Shown here in pieces: positions 60,650-64,000 of a stretch of DNA of 64,000 bases. The translations under genes and the position numbers were made by a program. The DNA comes from Flavobacterium noncentrifugens. Its GTDB lineage: Bacteria; Bacteroidota; Bacteroidia; Flavobacteriales; Flavobacteriaceae. The stretch lies in contig NZ_FNEZ01000003.1 of NCBI RefSeq assembly GCF_900100375.1, forward strand, positions 62,001-126,000, read 5' to 3'. The notes below the pieces were generated by a model. That model saw only the letters and a list, made by a program, of their open reading frames with translations. It ran no database searches and was not told the origin of the DNA. Positions within the stretch are counted from its first letter, which is position 1. Every line of letters begins with the position of its first letter.

Positions 60650-60874
60650 TTACTGGGATGGTTTTCTGCCACCTGCATCGCCCTTAAAACGATAGAAAAC
60701 AAAGAGAATCCCGGCAACCGCCAGCCATACCACTTTCCTGTTAATTGTCGCGGCAGGCGTATCATCACCCTGCAAATCGCCGTCTTCGTCTTCAGTTGGA
60801 AATTGTGCAAACATGATAAAATCGGAAAGCATTGCGAAACAAAAGATATAGGCTTTAAATAATGAAGTCTTCAT
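60650..60874 (-). CDS. Small exported protein with PID-CTERM-like C-terminal anchor
   Basis: A 74-residue protein: signal peptide (FKAYIFCFAMLSDFIMFAQ), then an acidic spacer (PTEDEDGDLQGDDTPAATIN), then a hydrophobic helix (VVWLAVAGILFVFY) and a basic end (RFKGDAGGRKPSQ). Acidic linker, small-residue motif before a helix, and basic tail resemble the PID-CTERM sorting tails predicted in some Bacteroidetes; here the motif reads TIN instead of the usual PID/PIN. It follows the large T9SS gene by 21 bp in the same direction, so co-expression is likely. Function unknown. Confidence 0.75.
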   Translation of the reverse strand: MKTSLFKAYIFCFAMLSDFIMFAQFPTEDEDGDLQGDDTPAATINRKVVWLAVAGILFVFYRFKGDAGGRKPSQ

Positions 60875-60895
60875 GTAGATTTTGTTTACGAAATT

Positions 60896-63800
60896 TTAAT
60901 TGATTATTTTTTTTGTAACGGTAGTGCCGTTTTCCATCGCAATGCGCAGGATAAGTACCTGCAGTGGGCCTGCTGCATCAAGCCGCTCTTCGGCATCATG
61001 GATTCCGGATTTCTGAAACAACAGCCTTCCGCGGATATCAAACACTTTAACAGCATCCATCAATGCTTTGCCGCTGTTGATCACGATAGCGCCATTTTGC
61101 CTGTATGCGATTATACCGCCATTGCCCGCAACCGGATCATTAACAGCCAATGTATTGTCATAAAATATTTCAAAACGGTCGTTAAAATTTCCAGCTTCCG
61201 AGGCAAATGTGTAGGCGCCAACCTTTAAATTTTGGGTGGCAGCTGTTCGTTTGTCACGCAGGAAAATGTCCTGTTGTCCAGTAAAAATGCCGTCGGTATG
61301 GTCTATGGCAATGGTGTAATTGCCGTCGGACGGCGTTTTAAAATTCATCGCCACGACATCCGATGCTACAAATGGCGCGCGGCCCTGAATGATGTATTCC
61401 GTCCCATCAAGGTATGACGAGAATGAAAGCGTCCCATCGTTCATATATTTGCCGTCGGTGCGGTCTACCCCATTTTCAGCGCCCTCCATGTAAGCCAGTA
61501 GCGTTTGGCCAAAAGCACCATCGGAATTTGTGAGATTGAGCCAGATCCTGCTGCGCTGCGGCGTGTCCTGAAGTTTAAAAAACTGGCCCTCATTGGTGGC
61601 GTCGCTTCTCATTTCGTTGCCAAAAGACAAAGTACCGGTTGCGGGTGCAGCCAATGCTTTGACCAGGAATCCCTGCCCTATTTGTATCAACCCGTTTGGA
61701 ATTTCACTCGTATCTGATGCGGTCGCAATGGGTTCAACTCCAATCCCGCCTGCCTTGGTATAGGTTGCGTAGTACGCACTGGTAAGTTCGCCTGCCACTG
61801 GTGCATTGTTGCGTCGCCTCCAGAAATAAACCGTCCCTTCAATATTCTCCTGGTTGCCGTCAAGGAAAGCATCTGCGTCAAGCAGCGAAGGATATGGATT
61901 GGAAACCAAATTGAAGCGCTGGCCTGAAATGTCAAGCGGCAATGCAACCGGGCCGTTTACAGGTATCCCGACAAATTGACCCATCCACGGTAAAGCGGTT
62001 GCCGTTGCAGTATAAGCGATATGGTTGTTTGGCATCCGGATCAGGTAACCGGCACCTTTCCCGAACGTTGTGGCAAATGGGTCGGTAGCCGCGAATAAGC
62101 CGGTTCCCGTATTCAAAATATAAAAGCGGTTGTCTGTCGTTTGTGGAGAAAAGTTGTGCAGGTTTTCACTTCCGGTAACCGGCGAGCCCCACATCGTATA
62201 ATCGAGCCTGAAGAGTGGTGTGCTGCTGCGCTGCACCACGATATTTCCAAAGTTTGATTCATTGGTCAGCTGGGTCAGGTTGGCATTATTCGCGAAAGTC
62301 AGGCTGCCGCCATTGACAATTACCGCACCGTTCAGGGTTACATGCGCCTCAGACGGGATGGTAACGACAGCGCCATTGACAACAGTAAGGCTGCAGGCAT
62401 GAATGGCTGCCGGCATGTTATAATTTGCCGTGATGACTGCGCTGGTCGAACTGTCAGGCGCGCCATTACTCCAGGAAGAACCGTTCCAGATTGTTGATTT
62501 TACAATTATTTCAACCGCGTTTGAAAATACCACAGGACACACGCCACTTGAAATGGCAGCCCTGAAATACGTATTTGTTGTCACTGCGCCTGCATCAGCC
62601 CCGGTTAAAGTTCCCACTATCGTATTGATCGTGATCGGATTCGTAAAATCAGGATTGTCCGATCTTTGCCAATAAGCAATCTGGCCGGTATATCCTGAAA
62701 TTGTAATATCAGAAGGCGCGTATCCAAAACAAACCGTCTGGTTTGCCGAACTCACTCCGGTTGCTGCTGCCGGCGTAATCGTCACATTGGCGTTGGCAGT
62801 AGCCGAAATGCCATTGGCATCTTTTACCGTCACAGTATATGGAGTTGTCCCAACAACAGTGGTTGGCGGCGTGGCCGAAGCCTCAGTGCCAAGCCCGGCA
62901 GACCAGTTGTATGTGTAAGGCGCATCGCCACCCGTAACAGAAGCGGTAAGTTTCACCTCCTCGTTCCCGCAAAATGTGCCTGCCCCTGCGACCTGTGCCG
63001 TAAAATCACCCCCTTTGATGCCGGTGAAGAACGAAGGCTGGTTGGTTAATGGGGCATTTGCTGCTGTCAGCGTGAGCCCGCTCAAAGCCTGGTATTTCAT
63101 CCATGGATTGGTTTGCACGTCAAAAATTCCTGTCAGCTGTGCCGCCACCATAGACGATGCCGGTGTAAGCAATTCGGGCGTGATGTAATTTGCCGTGATG
63201 GTCGCTATAGCGCCTGTAATCCCGGTTTCCCTGACCGTCCAGTAACGGCTGATGTAATTTTGCAGGCTGTGGTTGTCAGGATGTATCGCATCGGTCACCG
63301 AAACGCTGACAAAGGCATTTGAGAACGTCCCCGATGTCACGGCCACCGTAATTGGGCTGTATGCCGGGTTGCTTGTTTTTTCGCCTATCGGAAATAAATA
63401 AGATCCGGTGGCTGTAAAAGGCCTTTTGACTACCCCTGCACCATCGGCTACAATCATTTTTGTAACCCCGAAGGTTCCTGTTACTGCATTTGCGCCAAGG
63501 GTCAGGTCATTGTTTCCAATCACAAGATTTCCGGCAAGCAGGTTTAATGTGCCGCTAACGGTTGTATTTTTAGCAAGAGCAATCTCTCCACCGGTATTGT
63601 TGATCGTAAGGTTGTTGAATACCGGTGCCGTGTTCCCTCCTATAGTCTGCAAATCGGAACCATTCATTACCAGTGTCTTATTGGCAAAATCGACTGCGCT
63701 GTCGAGCACCAGGTTCCCTGCAACATTTAAAGATGTTGGAAAAACGGCGCCGCTACCCGTGATGGTCAGGTTGTGGTAGGCCGCTAAAGTCCCTGTCGGG

Positions 63801-64000
63801 ATCGCAATGGCCTGGCCGGTTCCCGAATATACGACCGTATTATCTATTGATCCTGCCGGAAAACTGCCCAGCAGGCTAAAATTCCCTGCGATGCGCATGA
63901 CATTCCCGGTCAGCGGCCTTACGCTGGCACCTGAATTGATCGTGATGTTGTTAAAATTAGTAGCTCCTGCCATGGTAGCATCGGCATTGGTGAATATGAC
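60896..64000 (-). CDS. Large secreted protein with T9SS sorting domain, 5' end beyond the window
   Basis: At least 1034 residues are visible, and the frame stays open to the right edge, so the start and signal peptide are missing. The visible N-terminal half is a series of beta-solenoid-like segments (NNLTINNTGGEIALAKNTTV, GTLNLLAGNLVIGNNDLTLG). An Ig/PKD-like domain follows near the middle (CGNEEVKLTASVTGGDAPYT...). The last ~75 residues (VKVFDIRGRLLFQK ... TTVTKKIIN) form a type A T9SS sorting domain. It is probably a surface-anchored or released adhesin-like protein. Confidence 0.9.
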   Translation of the reverse strand, partial: VIFTNADATMAGATNFNNITINSGASVRPLTGNVMRIAGNFSLLGSFPAGSIDNTVVYSGTGQAIAIPTGTLAAYHNLTITGSGAVFPTSLNVAGNLVLDSAVDFANKTLVMNGSDLQTIGGNTAPVFNNLTINNTGGEIALAKNTTVSGTLNLLAGNLVIGNNDLTLGANAVTGTFGVTKMIVADGAGVVKRPFTATGSYLFPIGEKTSNPAYSPITVAVTSGTFSNAFVSVSVTDAIHPDNHSLQNYISRYWTVRETGITGAIATITANYITPELLTPASSMVAAQLTGIFDVQTNPWMKYQALSGLTLTAANAPLTNQPSFFTGIKGGDFTAQVAGAGTFCGNEEVKLTASVTGGDAPYTYNWSAGLGTEASATPPTTVVGTTPYTVTVKDANGISATANANVTITPAAATGVSSANQTVCFGYAPSDITISGYTGQIAYWQRSDNPDFTNPITINTIVGTLTGADAGAVTTNTYFRAAISSGVCPVVFSNAVEIIVKSTIWNGSSWSNGAPDSSTSAVITANYNMPAAIHACSLTVVNGAVVTIPSEAHVTLNGAVIVNGGSLTFANNANLTQLTNESNFGNIVVQRSSTPLFRLDYTMWGSPVTGSENLHNFSPQTTDNRFYILNTGTGLFAATDPFATTFGKGAGYLIRMPNNHIAYTATATALPWMGQFVGIPVNGPVALPLDISGQRFNLVSNPYPSLLDADAFLDGNQENIEGTVYFWRRRNNAPVAGELTSAYYATYTKAGGIGVEPIATASDTSEIPNGLIQIGQGFLVKALAAPATGTLSFGNEMRSDATNEGQFFKLQDTPQRSRIWLNLTNSDGAFGQTLLAYMEGAENGVDRTDGKYMNDGTLSFSSYLDGTEYIIQGRAPFVASDVVAMNFKTPSDGNYTIAIDHTDGIFTGQQDIFLRDKRTAATQNLKVGAYTFASEAGNFNDRFEIFYDNTLAVNDPVAGNGGIIAYRQNGAIVINSGKALMDAVKVFDIRGRLLFQKSGIHDAEERLDAAGPLQVLILRIAMENGTTVTKKIIN

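Noticed and set aside
1..64000. tRNA, rRNA, CRISPR, insertion sequence or prophage
   Set aside because: No cloverleaf-type clusters, regularly spaced repeats, transposase or integrase reading frames, or phage structural genes were recognised in the window by eye; a covariance-model search was not possible.

Overview
The window reads as chromosomal DNA from a member of the Flavobacteriaceae (Bacteroidetes), most likely Flavobacterium or a close relative. Evidence: -7 elements of the Bacteroidetes form TAnnTTTG lie upstream of many genes; Shine-Dalgarno sequences are mostly absent; there are two large secreted proteins of type IX secretion (T9SS) type; a fused CcoN-CcoO cytochrome oxidase is present; and LytTR and TPR-LuxR type regulators occur. 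No tRNA, rRNA, CRISPR array, insertion sequence or prophage was seen.

Layout. 1-8781: an edge fragment, an alpha/beta hydrolase, a Bcr/CflA drug exporter, a patatin-like outer-membrane protein, then a leftward four-gene cassette (glycosyltransferase, UDP-galactopyranose mutase glf, GH1-like protein, cytidylyltransferase-like protein). 8911-23761: a stress and redox neighbourhood with katE plus a DUF892 ferritin-like gene, a DUF3606-like small protein, an unknown 736-residue protein coupled to a single-domain response regulator, a zinc alcohol dehydrogenase, an acyltransferase, two SDRs (one with an altered active site), a degraded AraC regulator, an aldo/keto reductase, an alkyladenine DNA glycosylase and msrA. 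23938-38500: an aldehyde dehydrogenase, then a microaerobic block: hemN, the leftward operon ccoS-ccoNO-ccoQ-ccoP-ccoG-ccoH-SafE-like, the copper P-type ATPase ccoI, an Fnr-like regulator, and an unknown 595-residue protein resembling nitronate monooxygenases. 38608-41510: a small restriction-enzyme-like domain, a LytTR regulator and an S41 peptidase. 41755-46371: a rightward signalling cassette (outer-membrane porin-like protein, small phosphate-binding-like periplasmic protein, HAMP histidine kinase, receiver, receiver-adenylate cyclase), facing YitT and HD-domain genes. 48296-64000: NTF2-like and DUF1579-like proteins, a luciferase-family oxidoreductase, a TPR-LuxR regulator next to a repeat-containing T9SS protein, an esterase, a PAS histidine kinase, a relic of the NTF2-like gene, a small C-terminally anchored protein, and a second T9SS protein running off the edge.

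The most notable signal is a set of Fnr-type boxes. Three exact copies of TGATATTTATCA, and one copy with a single half-site mismatch, lie upstream of hemN, ccoS, ccoI/fnr and the unknown 595-residue gene. In all four promoters the box centre is 29.5 bp from the first base of the candidate -7 element, which would put the box near -41.5. The same box falls over the -33 region of the fnr gene itself, a position that suggests autorepression. This ties an uncharacterised protein to a low-oxygen respiration and haem regulon using sequence evidence alone. The second notable unit is the porin/binding protein/kinase/receiver/cyclase cassette, which looks like a complete ligand-to-cAMP signalling line.
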